Assembly (NCBI RefSeq): GCF_023065955.2
Contig: NW_026622819.1
Coordinates: 2,465,501 to 2,529,500 of the forward strand
Direction: 5' to 3'
Length of the DNA stretch: 64,000 bases
DNA from: Ursus arctos
Lineage: Eukaryota; Chordata; Mammalia; Carnivora; Ursidae
Below the pieces are notes generated by a model. The model saw nothing but the letters and a program-made list of their open reading frames with translations. It was not told the origin of the DNA and made no database searches. Every line of letters starts with the position of its first letter. The first letter of the stretch is position 1. Made by a program: the position numbers and the translations under genes. Of the stretch, positions 1-11,629 are shown in pieces.

Positions 1-670
1 AGACTCCTGATAATACTGCCCGTTCCTTCTCTGCCTTTCCCTCCAGAGTTCCTTTCTTACGGAAACCCTTTGCCTCCTTCACAGACACCACGCCCCCACA
101 AACATGTCTCTAGATCATCCTTCCTGCAGTTCTAATTTCCAGCTGGGTTTCTCCACTTAGATATCTTTCCCTATCTTCCAGTCATTAAATAAATTCACCT
201 TTTCTCCCAAATTGGCCTCCTTGGGGGACCCATCAGGCTGTGCTGGAGGCTTGCCCTTCCCTCAGTCCCCAGCAACCTTCTTTCCTTCTGTCTAGCTGAG
301 CCCTGGCTCCCTTGCAGCCTTGCCCCGTCCAGCCCGCAGGAACCATGCATCAGCAGGGACGCCCTGCGCGCCTGGCATGTACCATTTTTGGAGAGTTCTG
401 GCATTTCACTTTAGATGTTTTGAAGCATTTTTTCCAAGTACAATGTAAGCCCTTCCAGTAGGACAGAAAGCAGATATGGTATATTCTCGGTGTACTGCAC
501 ACTGTTGTGTCCCCAAAGTTGAGTTAAGTTGAATTCAATAAATACTCATTAGGACGAACGCTGGGCCAAGCTGGGGACCGAGCCACCCCTCATCACAGGA
601 AGAAGTAGATACACCTCGAAGTCTAACTTAACCTAGTAATGTCTAGAACAGTTTCTCCGTGCAGGCTGTT
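1..670. other. unique sequence, no gene recognised
   Basis: No exon, RNA gene or recognisable repeat is visible. The longest open frame here (69 codons, minus strand) has no familiar domain and lies in mixed-composition sequence. An 'aataaa' occurs near 537 but has no associated transcript evidence. Confidence 0.5.
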
Positions 671-681
671 ATAAAGTGTTT

Positions 682-871
682 CTTTATTTATTTTAAGATT
701 ATATTTGAGAGAGAGAGAGGAGAGAGGCAGGAGGAACAGAGGGAGAGGGACAAGCAGACTCCATGCTGAGCACAGAGCCTGACGTGGGGCTCAATCTCAC
801 AGCTCTGAGGTCAGGACCTGAGCTAAAACCAAGAGTCGGATGCTTAACCACCTGGGCCCCCCAGGAGCCCC
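682..871 (-). repeat. Can-SINE (SINEC, tRNA-derived), minus strand
   Basis: Read on the minus strand, this is a carnivore tRNA-derived SINE: a GGCTCCTGGG-type head, a tRNA-like internal promoter segment, a GA/CT-rich middle, and an A/T tail that appears as 'tttatttattttaag' at the left end. A perfect 10-bp direct repeat, taaagtgttt, flanks it at 672-681 and 872-881 and is the expected target-site duplication of an L1-mobilised insertion. The body differs at many positions from the copy at 58390, so it is older. The family does not encode protein. Confidence 0.9.
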
Positions 872-881
872 TAAAGTGTTT

Positions 882-3800
882 ATTTTTCTCTCCTCAGTGG
901 TACTCGGGCGTGTTCTAACAGCCAATCCAGGATGTAGAACTTAGATCTTCTTCCTAGCCTGCTGTGTCCTGGTGCTGGGGAGCCTTTCTGCTCCCTGTGG
1001 ACCCCCGCCACGCCCCCCCAGTTCACCTTCCTTCCAGATACGTCCCGAGGATAAATTAGTGCTCGCAGAATATTCTGAGGGAGACACTGAACAAACACGA
1101 TGCAGGGTTCTCCTTGCCCTACCTGGCTAAAAATGCTGCTGAGTGGATTGTAAATAGATGACCACCTCGTTTCCTCCGGGAGCTCCTTTCTGCTTCCACG
1201 GACAGTCCCCATGAGGCTCAGCCTTTTAAAAAGCGGGGGGAAGGAAACAATGCAAGGTGCCTTGGTTTATAAATGGCTATATTATTCTTAGGAGGCACCC
1301 CTGGAGCGGAGCCCTGGGAACTTGCTGACTTGACATGACTTAACTAGGCGAGATCAATGGGTCCCAGAGCCCCGAAGTGCTGGGGCTGGCGTTCCTGGTG
1401 GTGCCCGTTCCCCGTGGGGGATGTTGGTGCCACTTTGGGTTTGACTGATGATCTTCTAATGATCTCCGAGAGTGAAAAAGTTCCTGAGAGCACAGGATAA
1501 ACACAAGGACAAGCGAACGTGGCCCTAGTTTGCTGAATGAGAAATCTGGTCTTCCCCCATCCCGGCTGCTCTGCGCTCAGCCGGCCTGTTTTAGCAGATG
1601 CCCAGATGGTAAGCCGCCGTCCCCCAAAGGAGCAGCTCCCAAAATCATTAGCAATTCCACATGAGAAGCTGTTGGTTTTTAAGTGGATGGATTAAAAGCC
1701 CCATATTTCCCATCTAGCATCCCCAAGAGATCTGACCTAAGGCACCACTCCATACAATCAGCATTCCAGCCCGAAGGCCCCCTGAGCACAGCCCGCACTC
1801 AGCTCTCGGCTGGGTTCCGCCGCTGGTCCTGACAGGGCAACAGCCCAGAGGAGCAGGACACCCAGAGAGAGGGGTGTGGCCAACTGATGTCCCATCTGGG
1901 AATGCCGGGGCCGCCCGCCAGGACCGCCACCTGCACGACCCCTCCCTGCTGGTCAGGTGGGCCTCCGTGCCCCTTGCCCTGCTGGACAGAGTGGACCTGT
2001 GAACTCGGCGCCAGCCCCAAGCCGCTGCTTGTAAGGCACACTCCGCACACAGACCTGCGGACTTGGTTTCCCACATGCTGTCGGATGCCGTCAACAATTC
2101 CGGTCTGCACCCTGTGTAGCTTCCCAAGAGGCTTAGGGAAGGTGGCGGAGACACGTGTGCGTGGGGAGGCTGCCCTTTCTCCCGCAGCACTAGGTGTGGA
2201 AGCGAACACAAATGCGGGAACACCGTAAATTCACTGGCGGAGGGCTTCGTCGCCTCCCTCTTCACACCCTGCTGCTGTCCACCAGGCTGTAAGGGCATCT
2301 TTTCCCCAGGACGCACTGTCTTTTTTCTGCCCTTGCATCTCCGTCCTGACAGCTACGGCAGATCCTAGCCAGTGGGACAGAGAGCTGAGCAGCGAGACAG
2401 CCACAGCCCCCGGCTGACCACGTTCCACGAGCCGCGTCAGTCTGCCCGGTGGTGGAAGCAATGCTGCGGTGCGAACTGTCTCCATCCTGCACACCCATCT
2501 CTGGCCCTGTTCGGCGAGGAAACGGCCCTTCCCGTTGTGCAGAAGCCAGGTCCCATAAAGCCCGAAGCGACGCACAGCAGAGCGGAGGTCTACCGTGACA
2601 CAAACAGTCCGACAGCACAGCTTCATTCTCCCATACCTGGGGCAATCTGCCTGTTCTCCCTGCTGGTAAACCCTGCGAGTGCCCGTCCCTCTGTGGACCC
2701 TCCCGGAGGCCGCAGGACCAGTCCCGGTGACTTTGGACTGGGACTTCCGTCAAGCCTGCAATAGGGTGAGAACATTCCACCATGCATCTCACCTGACCCC
2801 TTGCCGGAGACTCAGGCCCACATGGCGCCAATGGTTGGTCAGTAACCAAGTCAAACGATGGTTGTGTTCATCTAAAAGCCAGGGTGACATGACAGCCACC
2901 TGCAAAAGTGACTTCTGGTCAGCGAGGATTGCCTGGTGTTCACTCAGTGTTACCCATGCAAGTAGTGCGGCTTTTCACATAAACAGGAGGGCCAGGCCGA
3001 GACATCCACAGCTCTCTGCACGAAGAGCCTTTGTATTTTTTCTGATGAAGTTACTACCGAAAAGTCAAGAACGGTGAACATGCAGGTCAACGGGTTGCCA
3101 TTAAACCGCTTGCTTGCTTAAGTCGTGTAATTCCGCTCAGTGCATTGGCAGTGACTACTTGCCACGTGCTTGCTCTCTCAGAAGCTCCCCACGAGGCTGT
3201 GGAGACGGGATTGCCAGGACACCCCTGTGGGCCGGTGCATCCCCCTCAGGCTAGCACAGCGCAGGGCAGGGGAGGAAGGTGAGCAGGGCGGGTCCTGAAC
3301 AGAACTGGGAAAGGGACATTAGCCGGAACTTCCCGCTCTTCTTCCTGTCTCCTTCCCCGATTCCAAGTAGTGTCCCCCCTCCATCACCAGGGCCTCGCAC
3401 CCCTGCGGGGGGACCTGCTGGGACTGTTGCATGCTATGGTCCCCTCGTCCCGGCCCCAGGGTGTGCACGCAGACCTCGGCTCCACTGCTGAATGGATCTG
3501 GTCTGCTCCCGTTTCAGCCGCAGGAGAGGCGGAAGGAGGACTGTGCGGTGAGGCTCCCCGAAAATGCACCACATGCAGGTCAAGGTCAGTGATGTGTCCC
3601 TCGGCTTCATAAAAATAGACGTTGACCCTGTTCGAGAGGGACCCGCTCATGATGACGAGGACGGCCTTCCTGGCCACTGCAGCTCTCTGAGAATCGTGTC
3701 TTCGCGGCAAAGGGGGTCTTGGTCTCAGTCTCGTTTCTCCAGATCTAAAGTACGACCTACTGTCCTGCGGATGCGGAAGTCCTTACAGTAACTTCCATTT

Positions 3801-5070
3801 TCACACCCCACACGGCTCCCCTTCTTCAGGGCCCCTTCCCAGGGCGCAGCCGATGTGTGAAAAGCCGGGCAGCCCATGTCACCCGTACTGAATTGAACAG
3901 GTCTGTTAATGTGTCAGACCAAAGTCCCTGCTCAGCCTTGGCCACCAAGACCGCCCTGGCCACCTGGTCAAGTGCTATAAATAAATGATAGCTTCGTGGG
4001 GCGGGAAACACACGCAATTATCTTTGTTTCCTCCAGAGGCGAAGCTCGCTCCTGAGCAGGAGTTCCTGCGCTTTCTGCGGGAAGGAGGCCGGCCGTCAGT
4101 GCTGCTGGCCTGGACTCCAGGCAGGGGCCGCCACCCGGGGGCAACCCCCACACACAGTACAGACACACAGGGTTTGCACCGTTCAGTGTGCCCGTGTCTC
4201 CACAGAGCGCTTTCCTCGTCAGGGTCCATTTTACCCTACTAGAGAGTTCCATGCCTCAGCGGGGCAGTCTTCGCGCTGCAGGGGCAGCAAGTGGATAAAC
4301 AATGAGAATCATTTGGCTCAGGGGTCCAATGAGGGCGGACTCAGAAAAACAGGGTGAGGGGGTGAGTGGTGGCTGATGGCCCCCACAGCATGGCAAGAGC
4401 AGGGACCCAGTAATCCACGAGGACAGCCCCTCTCTCGCTGGGATCAAATCCCCAGCTCCCTCTGGAAGATGACACGCAGAGGCCGGGGGACACCTGCGTG
4501 CGGAACTCCGTCATTTCCGAGGAGCAGGTAGAGTCTGCTCTGGACACCGCTCCGCAGAGGGTAACACTATCGGCGGGACGGACACGTGCCTGGTCTGCAA
4601 GCCTTCAGTCCTCAGACTTGCCCTCGTTGGAATGGCAAAGATGAGTGTCAGAGGGAGCCACCGAACGGCAGCTTGTGACAGGCAAAGTGGCTGCACTTGC
4701 TTCCCAAGCTGCCGGAAGGAAGGACCACAAGCTGGGTGTCCTGAAACAGCGGATGTCCTTGCTGGCAGCTCTGGGGCCGGTGTTCTGACGCCGAGGTGTG
4801 GGCAGGGCCACACGCCCTCCAAAGACTCCAGGGGCGGGTCTTTCCTGGGGTCTGGGGGTGGCTTCTGGGCTTGAGGCTGCACAGCTCGGATGTCCGATGT
4901 CTGCCTCTGCTCTCACATGGTTTTCTTCCCTGCGTGTCCCTTGCCGAGACGCACAGGGGAACAGAGGCTGTCACCTGTCCCTCAGGAGTGCTATTGACAT
5001 GGGACCTTCTTGACCATGACCTTCTAAGTCCACATTGGAATACTCCGGATTTGGGAATCTAAAGCCCACT
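882..5070. other. GC-rich unique sequence, no gene recognised
   Basis: About 4.2 kb of GC-rich DNA with several overlapping open frames (up to 200 codons on the minus strand at 1714-2316). Comparable frames exist in other phases across the same bases, which is what GC-rich noncoding DNA produces. I see no domain, no convincing splice-bounded exon and no clear repeat. A less GC-rich patch near 1640-1720 (cattagcaattcc) resembles conserved noncoding sequence but is too short to call. Confidence 0.5.
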
Positions 5071-5079
5071 CCATTGATC

Positions 5080-5195
5080 CCAGCTTATGATCCTAAACTT
5101 AATTTTATCCACAAGGACTATTTTCCCAAATAAGGTCACATTCGAGGTTCCTAGTGGGCATATCTTTTGGGAGCAGGCAGCCTCCTACACCCACC
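5080..5195 (-). repeat. MLT1-like (MaLR) LTR fragment, minus strand
   Basis: The phrase 'caaataaggtcacattcg', followed by a wording close to 'aggttcctagtgggcatatc', matches the reverse complement of the well-known 5' part of MLT1-type LTRs (tcc-aaat-aggtcaca block). Only about 100 bp is recognisable. Known biology: MaLR LTRs are ancient non-autonomous ERVL relatives present throughout placental mammals. It is a solo fragment with no internal region nearby. Confidence 0.5.
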
Positions 5196-5199
5196 TACA

Positions 5200-7200
5200 G
5201 GTAACGTCCACGCATGACATGGACGCTGCCCTGCGGATGGGGGGACTTACAGTTAGCTTTCCAGTGTTCCCTCTGGAGGGACGGTGTCCTCCATCAGGGG
5301 GAATGGAGGTGAGGAGAGCTCGGCACATTGGGAACTCTGCCATAAATGTTTACCGAGTTTTGGCCCATTTTCAATTATTTGTGAATTACAGGGCAAGAAT
5401 TCCTGTGCTCAGCATATGAATGTCTGTCCCTGAGTATAAGACAGATACAGACTGGCCAGAACTCACAGAGAAAGAGGACTACGGTGTGGCAGGGAGGACC
5501 AGTGTCCATACAGAAGGAGGAGGACTGACTCGGTGTCTCCTGGTGACACTGTCCCTGCATGGGGCACCGAGCCCGTCTGCGTCCGTGGGAGGCTGGCATC
5601 CAACAAGACACTGCGTCTCCAGCATTTTGCATCCCCAGCTCTTTCGCATTCCTGAGGCACAGGTGGTGAGGCGTGGGGTCTCCAGGAAGCATCCGGACTC
5701 TGCTGAGGGCAAGCAGGTATGCTGTGTGTCTGCTGTGTCTGTGTTAAGCCACAGATATGGCGTGTCTCGTGCTTACTCTGAGTTACCTGAATGAGTGGAC
5801 TTAGAAGCCCGGGGACAACACAGGGACAGGGCCTACACCACTTTTCAAAGGCAAGTCAGAGTCTCCCGGGAGAGAATAAGGCCAGGGATGGGATGCCAGG
5901 AGAGGTTGGGAGCTCCACGAGCAAGAGAGCATTGAGGCTGGAAGGGCTCGGGCTGGTTAGGGATTGGCATTGGCAGCAGGACGGTGCTGGGCAATTGATC
6001 AATACCCAACCTATGCAGGGTCTGTGCAGGTGCCCACAAAGCCCTGGAGAAGACTTGGGGGGTGGCAAGCGGGGAAGCTAGTGGAAGAAAACAAGCAACA
6101 GCTACAAAGTGAGGTGGGGTTTAGAGACAAGATCTTTAATTGACCTTCTTGTCATCCAATCTATCGTGACAGGAGTCAAGCATTTCGGAATGATTAAGGG
6201 GGAGTGAAGTCCACCAAGGACATGTTGTTCCCTACTCTCCTCTGGATGTGTCACTTGTGTGAAGCGCAGGGAGATCAAGACACGAGAGCACACAACATCC
6301 AGAAAAGGGGGAGCAAACTAATAATCCAGTTTGATAGATTATCCAGCTGATCCACTTTGTCAGGCTCAAAGGGAAAGTGTCAGGACTCCCGGAAGTCCCC
6401 ATGTTGTGGGTGCCAACCAAGTTCCCTTCCCCAAAGAGTTTTAGCTAGATACAATTGCGGGACTTACATTTCTCTTTGCAAAGTGTGATGCATGTCTTCA
6501 GGGGAGGGATGGTTAGAAATCATCAGTATTTGTGCTTCTTTTTGTATTTTATGTAAATATTTTACTATTAACATGTGCACTTCCCAGAGGAAAGGAATAT
6601 GCTGGAATCCAATGGATGGTCTTTGAGAAGCCAGGAGACAGCAGAGGAATGTTCCAGATGGACAACGCACAACTCTCCGAAGGGCCCCTGCGCTCGTGTG
6701 GGAAGATGTGTCGGCCACCCCATCCAGCACAGAGCTGCTCCTGAGAGGATTGATACGGTTCATCCCTCTTCGTTCCCAACACTACTGCACAGACTTTCAC
6801 ATCTATCCATAAAGTTGACCTCATCTCTAAAAACTTCAAAACTGACTGGGGAAGTGTTTATCAGCACAAATAAAATATCTAAGTCTGGCTAATTGATGAG
6901 CTGAGCAGCTCACTCACTATGAAATTGTAACTGAGCATAATGGATGTTTGGAGTTTGTGTATATAATGTGTAACATGTCCTGGGACCTAAGTGCAAAGCT
7001 TCCAACGTGGGTCTGTTACTTAGTAATCCCTTCAAACCTGTTAGCAGCTCTCCCCACTGCTCTGCCTAAAGTCAATGCTAAGTATAGCCCATCTTTCCGA
7101 GTAATGTTCGATTTGGGGAAAGAAAACCTAAACTTTGTAACTCAATTGTTACGGGATTAGATTTCTTAAAATCGAGCAAGAATTACTTCAAGCATGTAGA
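5200..7200. other. unique sequence, no gene recognised
   Basis: No exon or repeat family is identified with confidence. Open frames of 60-124 codons occur on both strands but none is recognisable and they overlap each other. Composition becomes more AT-rich from about 6100. Confidence 0.45.
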
Positions 7201-7206
7201 AAACAT

Positions 7207-7250
7207 GCCAACTTCGTGAAAAAAAAAGCCAACTTCATGAAAAAAAAAAA
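7207..7250. repeat. short tandem duplication (21-bp unit, two copies)
   Basis: The unit 'gccaacttcgtgaaaaaa' plus further A residues occurs twice back to back (7207-7227 and 7228-7250), differing by one base (cgtg versus catg) and in A-run length. This is the pattern left by replication slippage at an A-run. Confidence 0.85.
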
Positions 7251-7315
7251 CATTTCATATTCCCTTTAAAGATTGACTATTGGCCAAAAATATCTTGTAA
7301 CACTGCTTCCAGGCG

Positions 7316-7372
7316 AAGTTTGGGTTCATTTTTTAAAGGAGGGTTTGGGTTTTTAAAGTTTGGGTTCATTTT
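7316..7372. repeat. short duplication, 40-bp offset
   Basis: The 17-mer aagtttgggttcatttt occurs at 7316-7332 and again at 7356-7372, with an intervening partial copy (ggtttgggtttttaaa). It lies about 100 bp from the tandem duplication at 7207, so this small area has undergone repeated slippage. Confidence 0.85.
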
Positions 7373-7739
7373 AAACAAGGATGCATTTTTAAAGAAGACA
7401 GACATCTCAGTAATGTGTACAAGTGGCTGTCTTTGTCAGGGAGCCCTCGTGGAGCTTCCCCAGGAGAGCCCAGAGGGGTTGAATTCACCCCAGGGGTGGG
7501 GCGGGTCTTCTCCCCAAGTCACCAACCCTCTCCTTTCCAAGCGGATGCCTGCCACTCTGGGGTTCTTTCCAATGTGCATGGATTCTCTCCCCACCGTCCC
7601 TGTTCTCAGCAGCAACTATGCAGTACAGTGGAGTCTGACACCACCTGCTTGCCTGACCTCAGAATCCCCTCCTGTTCTTATTCCAAGAGTGCAGTGGAGG
7701 TCTCCTTGGGTTTCTGTGTGCAGCTAAACCAGGGTGATG

Positions 7740-8160
7740 CTGCCCGTGAGTGTCAATTTTATGTGTCAATTGTACCGGGCCAAGGGGTGTCCCGATACTT
7801 AGTTAAGCATGACTATGGGTGTGTCTTTAAGGGTGTTTCTGGTTCAGTTAGCATTTGGATATGCAGACTGAGTGAAACAGACTGCCCTGCCCAGTGTCTG
7901 TGGGCCTCATCCCATCAGTTGAAGGCTGAGTAGGTAAAAGACTGAGCTTGGTCATTGGTGTTCTCCTGCCTTTGACTCAGACTAAAACTATAGCAGTGGC
8001 TCTGCTGGGTCTCCAGCCTGCAGATGGTAGATCTTTGGACCTTCTGACCTCTATAATCCTGTGAACCAACTCCTTAGATCCCCTCTCCCTTCCACACTCT
8101 CTCCCTCTCTCTACCCCCTGCTCTCTCTTTCTCCCTCTCACTCTCCTTTGGTAGATAGAT

Positions 8161-8210
<50 letters not shown>

Positions 8211-8258
8211 CAGACATCTCGTCTTGGTTCTGTTTCTCTGGAGAAATCTGACAAATAC
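7740..8258 (+). repeat. ancient interspersed repeat, LTR-like, family not assigned
   Basis: The sequence follows a mammal-wide repeat that I recognise by wording: 'tttatgtgtcaattgtac..gggccaaggggt', 'gggtgtgtctttaagggtgtttctgg', 'gggcctcatcccatcagttgaaggc', ending in 'ggttctgtttctctggaga..ctgacaaatac'. In other genomic copies of this family a CT-rich or dinucleotide microsatellite also sits just before the 3' end, and here a GATA array occupies that position. I cannot name the family with certainty. It contains no coding capacity. Confidence 0.65.
8152..8214. repeat. (GATA)n microsatellite
   Basis: About 15 GATA/TAGA units, nearly uninterrupted, sit inside the 3' part of the ancient repeat and are preceded by a CT-rich tract (about 8075-8150). 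A long pure tetranucleotide array like this is usually length-polymorphic. Minus-strand open frames through it (repeated LSIY residues) are artefacts. Confidence 0.97.
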
Positions 8259-8289
8259 GTCTCCACAGACAAGCTCCTCTTAAGCATAG

Positions 8290-10555
8290 CTGCAAAGCCA
8301 CTCACCGAGGTGGCCCTTCCATGAGGAGCAGACCCCATGTGGCAGCCTTGGAGAGGCATTGGGAAAGTCCTTGACTAGGAAAGAGGGCCTCTTAGTCCTT
8401 CCTGTCACTGAGGAAGAGTGCATCTTTGAGGTGGGGGTGCTGACTTTTTGTACATAAATTCAAAACTAAGGAGCAGCTTGGGAAGAGTTTCCAGGGACAG
8501 TTTGGTCCTGTTCATCTCCAGAGAGAATCAAATGGCAGCAAAATGTTACAAAAACATATTAAATGCCTTCCCGTCATTGACGGTAATCTTGGAGCACAAC
8601 AGTTTAGTTCAGAGGAATTCATTCGCCCAGAGAAGCTTTCTCCCCCATTATTTGCTTTTGATCTTATTCACATCACCTGTTTCTAGCGAAGAAATTGATA
8701 AGAATTTTTTTTATAAGTTCTTCCTCTTCTTCTAAGCAGGAAAACAGCTGGAATCCCAAAAAGCTTCCCGTTGCTTGTCTTTTCTTGGCATGGGGAGGTA
8801 CCAGTGTGCGACGCCCCTAAGTTCGATAAAATAAGTTTACCAGCTTTCTGTGTTTGCTGAGCGAAGAGAAGACTGCTTCCCCTTCCCCGGCACACAGTCT
8901 CTCGGCGCTCCTAATCTCTGCAGGACTGTGGGAGCGCATCGCCAGTCTCGGGGGCCGGACAGGAAGGAGCTCCCAAGCTGTTTGGGCCATGACAGCGTCT
9001 TTAGTCTCGAGACAGGCGCGTTAGTCAGGATGTTGGCGAATCTCCTTAACTGGATTGCCTGCATAAGTTGCAAGATGGGGTGGACAAGTGATAGGGAAAA
9101 GTATGTTTTTTCCCCCTGTAAAAAGAACCAAAATATGTAAACAGCCCAACATGTAGGAAGAAGTGTATGTGCCTTGTATTGAAAGGGGAAAAACAGTTTG
9201 GAGAAATGGGAGGATAGCACAGGGTGGAAGCCGCTAGTCTTCTCCTATAGCGGACAGCCCCGAGTGGTAGAGGCCATTATTTCTTGCATTTTCAGAGCAA
9301 ATGAACTTGACAGATGGCCGTGTCACCCAAACCCCCACCTACCAACTTGATTATGCAGAAAACAATACAATGGAGAAGAAATCATTACTGAAGGAACCTG
9401 GTTAGTCCACAGAGGGCCAGGGAAGGCAGAAGAACAAAATTACAGTGGTGGAATTGAACAGCAAGAATGCATTTAACATAAAGTGGGTTACAGCAAGGCA
9501 ATCAGTCATGGCTAAAGCTATTGTCTGAGCTTGCTTGCATGGTATATGAAGTCATCTGTCATCTCCCACGGAATTTATGCTTAGTTTATAGGAAAAACTA
9601 CAAAGGTTTTGCCAGGACATGTCTCGGTAGCCTTACGTAGCTCAAATGTGGATCCACAGAAAGAAAATGGTGGGAATTCTCGGATCTCTGCAGCCGTCTG
9701 TGTTTGGGAGGCTATGATCATGCCACCGGGACGCCCCGTCAGATGCTCCCAGGACCCGAGCAAGGCCGTCTGCCGGAAGTTCGGGACACACATCCTTCAA
9801 CTTCTGCGGAGAGCAAGCTGCCCAGGCCGCCATCGGGCTGAGAAGATGGAAGGCCAGAGTTCAGACAGGGCTTCATAAAAGTTGGAGAGGGATGTTGTCT
9901 TAAGTTCAGAAAGACAGGTATCTCCTGTGTGTGGCTGCGTGTATTTGTAAGAACAGCTCAACTCTGAGTAAATAGGCAGTGTCAGCCATGTGACAGACAG
10001 CCGGGGATAAGTGGCTGATGCCATACTAGCCGTACGAGGCGTATCGATTGCCAACGTCAAAGCAGGTGTTTCCAAACTGCTAAAGACTTCTTAGGAATAA
10101 GGCAGCTTCCCTGCTCCTTTCCTGAAAATTGGGGGGATTTTGCTGCCTTTATGTATTTGTGCATGGAGCTTCTCCCATCAGAGAGCCTTGTTCCCATCCG
10201 TCCCTGTTCCTTGAGGCCACTGCCATGCGGCAGACCGAGCTCAAACTCACCAGCCGGCAGCCAGCCTGCTCTGCGCACGGCTCACAGCTCTGCTGTCACG
10301 AGACCCCGTTACCCCCGATGCTGCGGTGGCTTCAGTCCTGTCCCAGCTCTGCTAGCAGACACCCGTTCCCGACACGGGGTGTGTCATGTGCGTGCACCTC
10401 AGGAGCTGTCCTCTATCTGCACAACCTCTGTGCGTGCCTGTGGCGTCTGTCTTCCGATCCTGTCCGTCCGTGAATGCTGTGCCCTCCTGGACAGCCCCTT
10501 AATACCTGCTGGAAACATTCAGACGGGCAGCTGCTTTCTGATTTACCAACTTGAT
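8290..10555. other. unique sequence, no gene recognised
   Basis: Neither strand shows a recognisable coding exon or clear repeat. Frames of 60-140 codons overlap on both strands, for example around 8850-9220 and 10129-10570, which argues against any of them being real. Confidence 0.45.
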
Positions 10556-10812
10556 TTTGTACAATTTTAATGCACTTGTATGACATTAATATAATTAAAT
10601 TACACGTTACCTACAATAATATATTACAATTTAATGTATTAAACATTAATATGGGTAATATTAGTTGGGTTTAATTATATGAAAGTTGTCAAAAATTGAC
10701 CGAGAAATAAAAGTGCTTTCCCAAAGCATTCGCTCTATCTCATTATCTACTGTTACTATCTTTTTAAAATTATAATAATATTTTTTATTATATTATGTTA
10801 GTCACCATACTA
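10556..10812. repeat. AT-rich block ending in a short L1 3'-end fragment (minus)
   Basis: About 250 bp of very AT-rich sequence with repeated attaat motifs. It ends in 'tattatgttagtcaccatac' (about 10789-10808), which is also found at the start of the L1 3' end at 25953 and matches the reverse complement of carnivore L1 3' UTR tails. The L1 assignment covers only the right end; the rest may be decayed L1 tail or low-complexity DNA. Confidence 0.5.
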
Positions 10813-11464
10813 GGTACACCTGTGACCAGTGGCTCCTATCCTTCTTGTACCTTTACTTGATGGAAGATACATACTTGGCTCTGCCAACGCAAGGGTCTGT
10901 TTGTGCACTTTGTCGAGCTAAAGCACAAACGAGAACACTTAACTTGGACTATTCTGACTTAGGGAAGTCCAGGTTCAGAGTCCCTTGTTCAAGCCTCTCT
11001 AAGGAATGTGTTTCCGGATTGGAAGCCAACGAGCAGAGGATAGATCTCATTTACCTAAAGTAGCCCCTACAGGCTGCCATGAAATCGCATTTGCTGGTAA
11101 TTACCAGCCTCACAAGGCTTGGAGAAGCCTGCGATCAGTTTTCCCCAAGAGGAAGTGCTGCCCATCCCAGTACAAAAAGTGACACTGTGTCTCCAAAACA
11201 GCCACCAGACCTCAACCTGTAAGAAGGCGGTCCTGGTGGCCAACTGCCTGACCCGGGCAGACTCCAACCCTCACCTCTGGCTCCCTGGCGAGATGACGCC
11301 GTCGGATGTCCCCTCAGAGCCCAGCCCCTTACCGGGTGTGTGCTCCCTGTGGACAGTGCCCTCATCTCTGAGAGGGCTGGCTCCCCTGCACTGGTGCACC
11401 CCCAGCCGGCACGATGGAGGAGCTGAGGGGCGCACCAGGACGCGGCCGAGAGCGAACCAGGGGA

Positions 11465-11622
11465 TCTGGGTTCTGTGACTGTCACACCTGGCTGACATCT
11501 TGACTGCAGCCCAGTGAGACCCATTGCTGATGTCTGACCTCCAGAGCTATCCGATAGGAAGACTGTTGCTTTAAGCCACAGGGGCTAAGGTCGTTCGCGA
11601 CAGCAGTGGCAGGACACAAACA
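11465..11622 (+). repeat. MLT1-like LTR 3' fragment, plus strand
   Basis: The order 'gctgacatcttgactgcagcc', 'gacctccagagctat', 'ttgctttaagccacaggg', 'gcagtggcaggacacaaaca' follows the 3' third of MLT1 LTRs ('dcttgattttgg...ctccagaactgtgag...gtttaagccacc...ttacagcagc'). The right half of the LTR is present and the left half is not clearly visible, so this is a truncated relic. Confidence 0.7.
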
Positions 11623-11629
11623 CCTCTCC

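Noticed and set aside
1714..2316. 200-codon minus-strand frame
   Set aside because: Rival frames cover the same bases on both strands, the DNA is GC-rich, and the protein has no recognisable domain or biased exon structure.
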